Positions 28,201 to 36,367 of a DNA stretch of 64,000 bases are shown piece by piece (position 1 is the stretch's first letter; each line of letters opens with the position of its first letter). Under the pieces are notes generated by a model. That model was not told the origin of the DNA. It did not search any database and was given only the letters and a program-made list of their open reading frames with translations. Made by a program: the position numbers and the translations under genes. This stretch comes from Leptospira dzoumogneensis (GTDB lineage Bacteria > Spirochaetota > Leptospiria > Leptospirales > Leptospiraceae), in assembly GCF_004770895.1 (NCBI RefSeq), contig NZ_RQHS01000015.1:1-64000 (forward strand). Reading direction: 5' to 3'.

Positions 28201-29648
28201 AAAAATTAAAAGCAAGCGAGGCGAGGTTCCAAACCTTCTATAGATTTGCAAACGAGGCGATCATATTCTTAGATCCAAGAACGGAAAGTATCTTGGATAC
28301 CAATCCCGCTTTTTTAAGAATATTCGGTTTTAACCAAAAAGACATTCATTCCGTTTCTCCGGTTTCCTTATTCACTCCCGATTCCTGGGCCACATTACAT
28401 GCAAGAATACGTTCCTTCGAAAGTTCTGAAAATCTGGAGCTGAGAGCGATACGTTGGAACGGCCAAGTGTTTTCCGCAATAGGAAGCGTTCACTTTTATA
28501 CGGAAAAAGAAACTTACGTAGCTGCAGTAAGCCTTCTAGATACTTCCGCCATCCAAGAGGTGGAAGAATTAAAAGTGATCAATGACGAGATCTCCGTCAG
28601 AAATAGACTGATAGAGATGCAAAAAAATGAGTTACAGGAAACATTAGAAAACCTTAAAAAAGCTCAGGCTCAGCTCATCCAATCCGAAAAGATGGCCGCC
28701 CTGGGGCAATTGATCGCAGGTGTGGCTCATGAGATCAATAATCCGATCGGGGCAGTACAAGCATCCAACCAAAATCTGCAGGAATGCCTGATCCGTTTTC
28801 AAACAATTCTACCTGATGTACAAAATGTATTAACCGGAATGAACTCGGAACAGGTGGAATCTTTCCGCGAATTTTTGAGTCTGGTCAGACAGCCAAAAGA
28901 CCAACTGGCCGGAATGGAAGAAAGAAACGCCAAAAAAAGTATAGCAGTACAATTGAAAGAATTGAATATTCCTTCTCCTTACTCGATTGCGGATACCCTG
29001 ACCGATATGGGATTTAGAGAATTGCCTAAGATAGCACTTCCATTCCTGGTCTGTGAGAAAGCAAGTGTGCTCTTGGAATATTCCGCACTGGAAGCATTCT
29101 TCTTTTCCAATACGAATACGATACAGATCGCCGTGGACCGGGTCTCTAAGATCTTATACGCTTTAAAAAACTTTTCTCATTTCGATACCACTTCGGAAAA
29201 GATCCCTGCATCCATTACTGAAAATATAGAAACGGTCCTCACGATCTATCAAAACCAGCTCAAAAAAGGGATCCAAATCTCCAAAGAATACGAAAATATT
29301 CCAAAAACATTATGTTATCCGGATGATCTCATTCATGTATGGACAAATTTGATCTATAACTCTTTACAAGCGATGGAATTCAGAGGGACAATCAAGATCA
29401 AGGTTTATCAAAAAGTGGACTCTATCATCGTGGAGATCATGGACAATGGACCTGGAATTCCTGAAAATATTCTGGATAAAATTTTCCAGCCATTTTTCAC
29501 CACAAAACTTCCCGGAGAAGGAAGCGGTTTAGGACTGGATATTGTGAAAAAGATCGTAGAAAAACATGAAGGAAAGATAGAAGTAGAAACAAGACCCGGA
29601 TTTACGATGTTCCGGATCCTGCTTCCTTTTTTAGAAGTTAAAGTTTAA
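25236..29648 (+). CDS. Multi-PAS/GAF sensor histidine kinase
   Basis: 1470 residues from GTG 25236 (ATG at 25260 is an alternative; neither has a strong ribosome binding site). An N-terminal coiled coil leads into PAS units at about 50-165, 170-295, 300-420 and 425-545, a GAF-like domain at about 560-730, and further PAS units at about 735-865, 870-1000 and 1000-1110. The H-box is [16 protein letters not shown]. The ATP-binding boxes are [10 protein letters not shown] and [13 protein letters not shown]. No membrane segment is seen, so it is a cytoplasmic, multi-input sensor. An insert of about 110 residues separates the H-box helix from the second dimerisation helix ([13 protein letters not shown]). 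No receiver is fused. The 3' end overlaps receptor copy 2 by 11 bp. Confidence 0.92.
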   Translation: MDPENTKQMDKDLQRELDAANQRISELEKKVEKLSRSESDNRLLRSLIDYSPSAITIVNSETGIFEVVNSTAEILFGYTREEFLKLGPADISPQFQPDGKTSKESAYEKISLALQGQTPVFRWDHCNKNKEIIPCEIHLVKIPGSNNLVRGNIIDLRKELAAEILLKTREEQLDLVIKSADLGFWDWNIPNGVVIPNERCAEILGYTLEEFLPTSEFWRSRIHPDDLPLITQGLQDHIEGRSELLESDFRMLCKDGSWKWIRSRGKVWERDKNGAPVRALGIHIDITEKRETEKILEEKESTLDLAVQGANLGIWDYNIITNEHHVDDNWLKMLGYNPGEIVPTYEFWNESLHPEDRDKTNSAWQSYVKGELPSYSAAFRLKCKDSSYKWILTRGKIAENDPEGNPVRMIGIHIDISEQKQTEEELRETKLFLDRAQKTAKIGSWEYDIPSGKMTASEGLYQILETNDRMLVPTFDYMHSNDRERVEEHFKRSVIEGVSSEIEYRSITPSGKEKILLNRTDFLKDSEGKVLKLLGTIQDISDEIKRKKEEEYKTNIERLTSSISTELINQPILEIEEAISNAILKITQTFKMSRGNLVLYDTEKLTRTLVYEFIVPEAKNQEASWPAESPVDPNNFLTKKILEGEIVTLQLEDFPESDARNKMQSLQIQFLIAVPLTLEGKVVGGLGMTSEVPLRQLGMKFGEFELANLKAIGETLTNAIERKRKHSDLIAERDLLSEIMKTSVAAITVLNPQGEILYANPSAENVLGLSLDEIQERKYNAPEWKATSIDGGEWTANDQPFMRVLTSGQPVYDVRHAIEDELGKKKFLSINGAPIKDTSGKIKNLVFLVTDITESLSAEKALKLSEERLRLALNASKMGTWSWNLTDRTAHWSLDTASIFGKNIEEFDTNTSVFMDLVHPDDQNLIRKYVRASLLGKDNSLNIEYRIFHPDGTIHWLEVKGQVYRTPKRVAARMAGIVADITDRKKSEEKLKASEARFQTFYRFANEAIIFLDPRTESILDTNPAFLRIFGFNQKDIHSVSPVSLFTPDSWATLHARIRSFESSENLELRAIRWNGQVFSAIGSVHFYTEKETYVAAVSLLDTSAIQEVEELKVINDEISVRNRLIEMQKNELQETLENLKKAQAQLIQSEKMAALGQLIAGVAHEINNPIGAVQASNQNLQECLIRFQTILPDVQNVLTGMNSEQVESFREFLSLVRQPKDQLAGMEERNAKKSIAVQLKELNIPSPYSIADTLTDMGFRELPKIALPFLVCEKASVLLEYSALEAFFFSNTNTIQIAVDRVSKILYALKNFSHFDTTSEKIPASITENIETVLTIYQNQLKKGIQISKEYENIPKTLCYPDDLIHVWTNLIYNSLQAMEFRGTIKIKVYQKVDSIIVEIMDNGPGIPENILDKIFQPFFTTKLPGEGSGLGLDIVKKIVEKHEGKIEVETRPGFTMFRILLPFLEVKV

Positions 29649-31704
29649 ACTTATCCACAGACTTCAAAAGTCCTTCCGATTGTTGGTGCATTTCACCCGA
29701 ATAAGAAGTGAGATCATCCGCACCGGAAGCAACTTCCTGGGTTCCCTCCGAGATACTTACTATCGTTTTAGTGATCTCGTCAGTAGCCCTCTTCTGTTCT
29801 TGGACCGCTTCTTCTATCTGTAAACTGAAGCTCATTAAGAAATTCGCAGATTGATGAATGTCCTGTGTATTCTTCTCTTGGGTACGAACGGATTCCAGCA
29901 CCTTCTTCGCAGATAATCCGAAGGAATCCACTGAGGTTCTCAATTTACGAAGTATATCACTCGCCTCTTTCACCTTAGTGTTCCCGTTATGGACCGCATT
30001 ATTCGTGGAATCCACAAGCTCTCCTATCTCCTGCACGGAAGAAGAAGTCTGAGACGCAAGCTTACTGATCTCTTCTGCAACTACAGCAAACCCTTTACCT
30101 GCTTCTCCTGCTCTTGCAGCTTCGATTGCAGCATTCAATGCAAGAAGATTTGTTTTTTCAGAAATTTCAGTGATAATGGATAAGATCTCGTTAATACGAC
30201 TCGCACTTTCTCCAATCTCATCCATAGCCTGATTCGTTGCACCCATCGCATTCTCACCGGTAACTGCTCGTTCCTGGGATTCGGATGCGACTTGAGATAA
30301 TGTTTGCATCTCGTTGTTAATGGTGCCTATCTGCTCACGAAGAAGAACTACGTTCGTATCTATCTCCTTCATATTCTCGATCGCCTTTTCCATGGATCTA
30401 CGAACATTCTCCGCGGATGCGGCAAGTTCTTCTACTGCTGCTGATGATTCTTCCGCTGCAGAAGCTTGTGCCTGGGCTACATCCGAGAAGTTACGACTGG
30501 ATTCCGCCATTTGATCAGAAGTGCTGTTTAACTTGGTTGAAGAAGTTTTGATATCCAAGATGATCTTGGAAAGATTCACCTTCATCATATCCATTGACTT
30601 GAGTAGTTTTCCTATCTCATCTTCTCTTGCTATTTCTATATGAGAAGTCAAATCCCCATCCGCTATTTTCTCAGAGAAACCGATCGCTTCCAAGAGTCCT
30701 AAAGTAATGAGTCGATTGAAAATCAAATTCAGAATGATCAGTATCACTACCATGATCACAAGTGAAGACAAAATTGTCTGCAGGATCACCCCTCTCATAT
30801 CGGACCAAAAGATAGAATCAGGGATGGATACTTCTACGGCCCAAGGTTTATCATAATTTCCTAATAAAAATGGAAAAAAGTATCTGGTATGACCCGCACC
30901 TTTTATCTGAAAGTCCTCTCCTTTTAAACTCAGTTCTTTTACTTGGGCACGTATATTCTCATCCGGAATTGCCTTACCAACTAAAGAAGGATCTCCTCCA
31001 TTTGCGGCATAGAGTCCGTCCGGCGATACTAGGGCCAAATAACCTTCTCCCCTAAATGGTCGGATCGGCCCCAGTAATTCCTGCAGATTTTCCATGGCGA
31101 TATCCGTTCCAACTGTTCCTACGAACTTTCCACCTCGTAAGATTGGCTTAACCATGGAAACCATAAGAACATCTTTTCCGCTCACCGAATATACGTACGG
31201 ATCCGAGATAAAATCTTTTTGGGTCTTTTTAGGAATTCTATAATAAAAGCTGATCGTATCATCCACGTCATAAGATTCTGCGAATGTGATCTTTAAATCG
31301 CCGGTTGCCCTATTCCAGTAAGGAATAAACCTGCCGGTCGCATCATGATAAGGAGTATTCTTATATCTTGCATCCTGCCCGTCGAAAGCGTTGGGCTCAT
31401 ATAACACCCAGGTCCCGAAAAAATGAGAATCGGTTTCGGCTAACTTCTTAAGGGAAGAGATCATCTCTTCTCTATTAGGATGAGAAGTTTCCAGCATAAA
31501 TTGAAAACCTCTTAAAGATCCTAAAACTGAATTTAAAAAATTTGAAATTTCATACTGATAACGTTTACCGGCCATGGTAGATCCTGAATCCACCTGAGAC
31601 TTTAAACTGAAATAAGAGGAAAATGAATTGATACCCGCCAGAACAAAAGAGCCTGTCAAAAGTACGATCGCTAAGTAGAGTGAAATCCTGTATCTGATAC
31701 TCAT
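29638..31704 (-). CDS. Methyl-accepting chemotaxis protein with Cache sensor (copy 2)
   Basis: 688 residues, same layout as copy 1: N-terminal helix, periplasmic dCache-like sensor ([20 protein letters not shown], then [15 protein letters not shown]), second helix, HAMP and signalling domain with [18 protein letters not shown]. About 410 C-terminal residues are identical to copy 1. The sensor domains are clearly related but diverged, so ligand specificity probably differs while the output is fixed. It is followed upstream by the Cache-domain kinase gene (22 bp), suggesting one operon with the kinase and response regulator. Confidence 0.93.
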   Translation of the reverse strand: MSIRYRISLYLAIVLLTGSFVLAGINSFSSYFSLKSQVDSGSTMAGKRYQYEISNFLNSVLGSLRGFQFMLETSHPNREEMISSLKKLAETDSHFFGTWVLYEPNAFDGQDARYKNTPYHDATGRFIPYWNRATGDLKITFAESYDVDDTISFYYRIPKKTQKDFISDPYVYSVSGKDVLMVSMVKPILRGGKFVGTVGTDIAMENLQELLGPIRPFRGEGYLALVSPDGLYAANGGDPSLVGKAIPDENIRAQVKELSLKGEDFQIKGAGHTRYFFPFLLGNYDKPWAVEVSIPDSIFWSDMRGVILQTILSSLVIMVVILIILNLIFNRLITLGLLEAIGFSEKIADGDLTSHIEIAREDEIGKLLKSMDMMKVNLSKIILDIKTSSTKLNSTSDQMAESSRNFSDVAQAQASAAEESSAAVEELAASAENVRRSMEKAIENMKEIDTNVVLLREQIGTINNEMQTLSQVASESQERAVTGENAMGATNQAMDEIGESASRINEILSIITEISEKTNLLALNAAIEAARAGEAGKGFAVVAEEISKLASQTSSSVQEIGELVDSTNNAVHNGNTKVKEASDILRKLRTSVDSFGLSAKKVLESVRTQEKNTQDIHQSANFLMSFSLQIEEAVQEQKRATDEITKTIVSISEGTQEVASGADDLTSYSGEMHQQSEGLLKSVDKFKL
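29641..30879 (-). repeat. 1.24-kb near-identical direct repeat, copy B
   Basis: Partner of 21243-22481 in the same orientation. The identity stops sharply at the codons just after the [10 protein letters not shown] segment, at the junction of sensor and second transmembrane helix. Homologous recombination between the two copies would delete the porin-like and multi-PAS kinase genes and leave one hybrid receptor. Confidence 0.9.
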
Positions 31705-31726
31705 AGTAAAAGCCCTAAATTATATT

Positions 31727-33976
31727 TTATTCTGATTTTGGAAAGGAGAAGCGAAAGATAGTGCAGCCGGGTTCACTTTCCCAATTCCAACTGCCTCCGT
31801 ATTTTTTGGAAATGGAAGCCGCAACCGCAAGTCCTATACCTGCGCCTTCTCCTTCCGATTTTCCGGAAGATAAAACTTCTCCAACTTGTTCTCTGATGTT
31901 CTTAGGAATACCGGAACCGCTGTCTTCCACTTCACAGACAATTTTTGATTCCGCATCATAGATACTTACTCTAAGTTTTCCTTCCCCGGACATTGCCTGG
32001 TATGCGTTATCCACTATCTGCGTCCAAAGCCGTACCAAATCTTCCGGGATACATCTCATGGTCGCTTCGGAAATATAATTTCTTTCGACAGTGACCCTGT
32101 TCCCGCCGGCACCTTCATATACTCCGAGCACAACTTCCATCGTATCCGAAACCTTTACCCATCTTTCTTTGTCTTCTTTCGCGGTCCCTGAATAGGTTTC
32201 TAATGCGGACACAATTTTATACATTCTATCTGTGGATCTATGAATGACTTCTTCCGAAATTTCCAGTCCTCTGACCGCCATTAAAAATTCGGAGATACGC
32301 TCCCATTCGGAACATCTGCATAATTGAAGAATGAATTCAGGGCAATCCGAAAACCCTAACTCGGCTACGACGGCCGCCTTATCCCCGGCATCCTCTATTT
32401 GTTCCTGCCTTAAGAAAGCTTCTATGGAATGCCTGGTTTCCCTGAACTTTTTACCGATCTGTTCTTTATGATTTTCTAATGTTCTCTTTAAGGTGATATT
32501 AAAAAACTCCCTTTCCATCTCGTCTGCTTGGGTTAGGTATTCGAAAAGAAAAGGCAGAAGTATCGTAATTCTTTTTACGTAAAAGGAAATATTCTCCCTG
32601 GACGCTCCGATCGCTCCGAGTGGATTATTGATCTGGTGGCTGACAGCGCCGGAGATCCTGCCTATCGCAGCTAATCTTTCGTTCCTAAGTAAGGTTTCTT
32701 GAGCGGTTTTTAATTCCCCTAAGGTGACTTCCAATTCTTCTTTTTGAAGGCGGATAATTTCGTTACGTGAATAAATTTCGGCAGATTCTCTTAAGATCTT
32801 TTCCGATCGGATCTGTTGATCGATCGCGACCAGTAACTTCTCCTTCATATTTTCCAATGTTGTAAAAAGATGATGGATCTCATCCTGAAATTTCCTAGTA
32901 GGGATCTGAGCGGAATAATTCCCTGCTCCCAAAGAATCTGCAAATGTGGTCGCTTCGGATAAACCTTCCGAGACGTATTTACAAAAGAATCTGTCCAGAA
33001 AATACAGACATACGGGTAAAAGCGCAAACGTGATCAGCAAACATCTTAGAATGATAGGTCCCAGATCATTCCAAAGGACCGAGTCCGGAACATAAACTTC
33101 GATCGCCCAGTTCTTTCCATAAGTTCCCATACTGAATGGAAATATGTAGGAGTTCCCACCTTCTACCGGATAAGCGAAAGGTTGTCCGGAAGCTAAGGAT
33201 TTTTGGATGGAATCTTTTACTTCAGGAGTTCCAGCATTCTTTCCCTGCAAAATTCCTTTGGCACCATGGACCGCATATTTTCCACCTGGAGAGATCAATG
33301 CCAAATGTCCGTCACCGAACGGTCTTTTGGAGAATAATTCTTCCTCCAGATCGGAAAGTTTTAGGTCCAGGCCTACGATCCCTATAAATCTTCCCTCACG
33401 GCTGATCGGCCGGATCAAGGAGATCATAAAAATATTCACTCCTTCTAACGGATAAAAATAAGGTTCTCCGACAAAGTCGCTTAACGTGGCTTTCGGGATC
33501 TGGTAGTAGTTACCGCTTTCGTCGGTATTATCATAATAAACACTTTCTTCTAAACTGATCTCATCCGGATCCTTAATACTTCTATGAAAGTATGGAACAA
33601 ATCTACCCATAGAGTTGGAACCTTTACGCCCGACAAACGAAGCGTCCTTTCCATCAAAAAGATTCGGTTCGAAAACCGCACCGGCCCCTAAAAATCTTTT
33701 ATCATTCTGAAAAAGATCCACTAGATCTTTTTCAACGGAAGCGCGAGAAGGACGAGTAAGTTCCCAGCGAGTTTTAGCTTCTCCCACTTTGTTAATTGCT
33801 TCGGAGAAAATTTTACGCACTTCGAAGGATGCACCTTCCGCTTTTGCAAACGCAGCTTCTTGGGAAGAAACTTTGGAATCATAAAATGCGGCTGCGGCCA
33901 CTAACATAGTTAGCAGAACTGAGAATGCAAATAGAACAATAGCGCAATAAAGAGAGAAGCGCGTTCGAAGGCTCAT
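31727..33976 (-). CDS. Cache-domain sensor histidine kinase
   Basis: 749 residues. Two transmembrane helices (about 8-30 and 305-328) bracket a dCache-like sensor of the same subfamily as the two receptors (AVFEPNLFDGKDASF, then MISLIRPISREGRFIG). HAMP-like and coiled-coil regions follow. The H-box is SGAVSHQINNPLGAIGAS. ATP-binding boxes are DSGSGIPKNI and GEGAGIGLAVA. As in the multi-PAS kinase, an insert of more than 100 residues separates the H-box from the second dimerisation helix (RMYKIVSALETYSG). It is 13 bp downstream of the receiver gene and probably phosphorylates it. It is likely expressed with receptor copy 2. Confidence 0.9.
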   Translation of the reverse strand: MSLRTRFSLYCAIVLFAFSVLLTMLVAAAAFYDSKVSSQEAAFAKAEGASFEVRKIFSEAINKVGEAKTRWELTRPSRASVEKDLVDLFQNDKRFLGAGAVFEPNLFDGKDASFVGRKGSNSMGRFVPYFHRSIKDPDEISLEESVYYDNTDESGNYYQIPKATLSDFVGEPYFYPLEGVNIFMISLIRPISREGRFIGIVGLDLKLSDLEEELFSKRPFGDGHLALISPGGKYAVHGAKGILQGKNAGTPEVKDSIQKSLASGQPFAYPVEGGNSYIFPFSMGTYGKNWAIEVYVPDSVLWNDLGPIILRCLLITFALLPVCLYFLDRFFCKYVSEGLSEATTFADSLGAGNYSAQIPTRKFQDEIHHLFTTLENMKEKLLVAIDQQIRSEKILRESAEIYSRNEIIRLQKEELEVTLGELKTAQETLLRNERLAAIGRISGAVSHQINNPLGAIGASRENISFYVKRITILLPFLFEYLTQADEMEREFFNITLKRTLENHKEQIGKKFRETRHSIEAFLRQEQIEDAGDKAAVVAELGFSDCPEFILQLCRCSEWERISEFLMAVRGLEISEEVIHRSTDRMYKIVSALETYSGTAKEDKERWVKVSDTMEVVLGVYEGAGGNRVTVERNYISEATMRCIPEDLVRLWTQIVDNAYQAMSGEGKLRVSIYDAESKIVCEVEDSGSGIPKNIREQVGEVLSSGKSEGEGAGIGLAVAASISKKYGGSWNWESEPGCTIFRFSFPKSE

Positions 33977-33989
33977 TATGCCCCCCTAT

Positions 33990-34376
33990 TTATTTAAGGG
34001 CTGAGGTGATAGTGGTTACTAATTCTTTTTCGTCCCAGGGCTTTTTCAAGTAGCTGTATAAATTGATCTCTTTTTTTAAAGCTTCGACGGAAGCAATGTC
34101 AGCATGACCTGTGATAATGATCTTTTGGATCTCCGGATATCTCTGGTGAACGATCCTCAAAAATTCGTCTCCTTTGATATTGGGCATCAGCCAATCGGAG
34201 ATTACGATCAGGATCTTAACTCCTTCCGTTACCAATTCTTCAATGATCTGCATCGCTTCGGACGCATCTAGAGCGGTCTCATAACGATAAGTATCACCCA
34301 GATGTCTTTTGACTTGGGACTTCATACTCATCAAAATGAGCGCTTCATCATCAACAAAAAGAATCGCTTTCTCCAC
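33990..34376 (-). CDS. Single-domain response regulator
   Basis: 128 residues, a receiver domain only. The acidic pocket is FVDDEA, the phosphoacceptor Asp is in VISDWLMPNIKGDEF, the conserved Thr is in IIITGHAD and the Lys in YLKKPWDEKEL. It has no output domain, so it would act by protein contact (CheY- or Spo0F-like) or pass phosphate on. The kinase gene follows within 13 bp. Its sequence style (ITGHAD, LKKPWD) is like the receiver of the REC-EAL protein upstream, suggesting a common origin. Confidence 0.9.
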   Translation of the reverse strand: MEKAILFVDDEALILMSMKSQVKRHLGDTYRYETALDASEAMQIIEELVTEGVKILIVISDWLMPNIKGDEFLRIVHQRYPEIQKIIITGHADIASVEALKKEINLYSYLKKPWDEKELVTTITSALK

Positions 34377-34414
34377 CGCTCCCCCGGTACCAACGTATAA
34401 ATTAGACGAACAAA

Positions 34415-34444
34415 AACGAAAAAACCCCGGCTCAAAATCCGGAG
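34415..34444 (-). terminator. Intrinsic terminator of the REC-EAL gene
   Basis: Read on the minus strand, CTCCGG and CCGGGG form a 6-bp stem with an 8-nt loop, followed by six T. It lies just over 100 bp after the REC-EAL stop and before the response regulator gene, separating the two units. Confidence 0.65.
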
Positions 34445-34551
34445 CAAAACAAGGATACTTACTCTATAAATTATGTTTGCAACTCATTTTCGACTTTATC
34501 CCACGAAAGAATGAGTTACAAGGCTGCTTGGAAAAAAATAGACCAAAGTAC

Positions 34552-36273
34552 CTATTCAATAATTTTTATCGAAACCGGGGTTATGTCAGGAGAAGGCTGC
34601 ATAATCAGATATCCTTGCGAATATTCTATGCCTAGGGAACGTACAACTTTCAGTTCTTCCGGAGTAGAAACGAATTCCGCGACTACTTTTGCTCCGATTC
34701 TATGCGCAAGTTCTGTGATTGCAGAAGTCAGGATAAATGCTGTCCGATTTCTTTCCAAAGATTGGATAAATTTTCCATCTATCTTGATGAAGTCGGGTTG
34801 GATCTCCAGTAATCTGGAAAAATTCGAATGTTCCACTCCGAAATCGTCGATTGCAATTTTTGCTCCCATCTCTTTCAGTTCTGCGATCACCTTCAGTCTT
34901 TCCGGATTTCCGTGAAAACTTGCGGTTTCTAAAATTTCGAAAGTAACTCTGGAAGGATTGATCCCGTAATGTTCCATACGAGAAGCCGCCCATTTCGGAA
35001 AACTTGGGCTCTCTAATTCAGTTTCAGACAGGTTAATGGAGAATGAATAAGAAGAATCCGAAAATTTACGAAGTGCTTTTTCGAAAAGTATAGGGCTGAT
35101 CCTTCTCAAAAGACCGGTAGACTTTGCTAGATATAAAAAACTTGCGGGAGCATAAACTTTTCCGTCTTCCACGATCCTTGCAAGGCATTCGAATTTTTCC
35201 ACCTTACCTGTTTGATTGTCCATGATCCCTTGGAAATAAGGCACAACATTTCCTGAATGGATCGCTTGGTTCAGTCTTTTTCCCAGATCCATATTGATCT
35301 TATAAAGATCTTGGTCGTCCATCTTCTCGGAATAAGAGTAGATCCCGGATTCCGAATCGAATTCAGGCTCTTGGCTTGCTTTTACGAGCGCGAGTCTCGC
35401 CTTATAATACAGATCTTTTTTTCCATTGGCAGTGGCTATAGTCGCGTTGATCCGGAAAGAAATTCCGGACGCAGTAAAATAATCGGAGCGTAGAAGTATC
35501 CGAAATGCGATTAGATGCGGAAGGAACTCCTCTTCCGGCACTTTAGAGAGGATTGCTACTTCATCTTCATATACGTGGAAGATCTCTCCATAGTTCCCTA
35601 AGAGAGATTTCATGGAATCCAGGAACTTCTTCATTAAATCCTTATAGAGAGAAACTCCGAAATCCCTTGTGGTCAAAGAAGTGGACTCTATTCGTATCAA
35701 TGCGAGAAGAGAATCTTCCTTTTCTTCCGCAGCGAGATCCAATCTTCTTCTTAAGGATTCCAAATTGGGAAGTCCGGAGTCCCTATTATAAAGAAGTGCT
35801 TCTTCTAATTTTTTATTCAGCTCGGAAAGAGAAATATCTGATTCATAAGAACGGACCGCTTCTTTTACGGTCATGAGCAGATCGTTCGAGTCCCAGGGTT
35901 TGGAAAGATATCTGTATAAGTTCGCCTTGTTAAGTGCGTTTCCCACGGACTCCGCACTCGCCTGTCCTGTGAGCATGATCTTTTTTGTATTCGGATTTGT
36001 CTCCTGGATCCGGATCAGGAACTCGTCCCCTCTGATCCCCGGCATGACCTGGTCGCTTAATATCGCTGGGATATGAATTCCGGCCTGGTTACATTCTTCT
36101 ACTATTTGGAGTGCGAGTTCTGCGCTGTCTGCAGCTTCTATTTGATAACTTTTTCCGAAGGCGGATTTGAGCTGTTCTTTGAGTCCTCTTAAAATGATCA
36201 GCTCGTCGTCGACGCATAAGATCACCGATCTTTTAGGTGATTCGTCGGATGATCCATTTTCTTGGTTTTGCAC
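34552..36273 (-). CDS. REC - degenerate GGDEF - EAL c-di-GMP phosphodiesterase
   Basis: 573 residues from GTG 36273, which sits just before the receiver; the frame extends further upstream but has no plausible start or family match there. The receiver (about 12-135) has CVDDEL, phosphoacceptor ILSDQVMPG and LSKPWD. A GGDEF-like domain follows with DSGLPNLESL, but the signature is replaced by YEDEV, so it should not make c-di-GMP. The EAL domain (about 325-570) keeps the metal and catalytic set: FECLAR, INLSET, EILETA, IDDFGVEHS, FIKIDG, AEFVS and YSQGYL. It should therefore hydrolyse c-di-GMP on phosphorylation. It is divergent from the cyclase-peroxidase gene, with 94 bp between. Confidence 0.88.
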   Translation of the reverse strand: MQNQENGSSDESPKRSVILCVDDELIILRGLKEQLKSAFGKSYQIEAADSAELALQIVEECNQAGIHIPAILSDQVMPGIRGDEFLIRIQETNPNTKKIMLTGQASAESVGNALNKANLYRYLSKPWDSNDLLMTVKEAVRSYESDISLSELNKKLEEALLYNRDSGLPNLESLRRRLDLAAEEKEDSLLALIRIESTSLTTRDFGVSLYKDLMKKFLDSMKSLLGNYGEIFHVYEDEVAILSKVPEEEFLPHLIAFRILLRSDYFTASGISFRINATIATANGKKDLYYKARLALVKASQEPEFDSESGIYSYSEKMDDQDLYKINMDLGKRLNQAIHSGNVVPYFQGIMDNQTGKVEKFECLARIVEDGKVYAPASFLYLAKSTGLLRRISPILFEKALRKFSDSSYSFSINLSETELESPSFPKWAASRMEHYGINPSRVTFEILETASFHGNPERLKVIAELKEMGAKIAIDDFGVEHSNFSRLLEIQPDFIKIDGKFIQSLERNRTAFILTSAITELAHRIGAKVVAEFVSTPEELKVVRSLGIEYSQGYLIMQPSPDITPVSIKIIE

Positions 36274-36367
36274 GATCGGATACTCGTAGAACTTGGAATT
36301 AGACGTGGAAAAAAAGAATTTCCGGCCCAGGCCGAAGATTATTTTTATTCTTAGCGAACGTATAATT
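36274..36367. promoter_or_regulatory. Shared divergent promoter region
   Basis: Only 94 bp separate the starts of the REC-EAL gene (minus) and the ferredoxin-cyclase-peroxidase gene (plus), so their promoters must overlap or lie back to back. A perfect TATAAT sits at 36361-36366, immediately before the cyclase ATG. If it is the -10, transcription would start inside the assigned coding region, so either it is not used or the annotated start needs revision. Neither gene has a clear Shine-Dalgarno. Confidence 0.35.
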
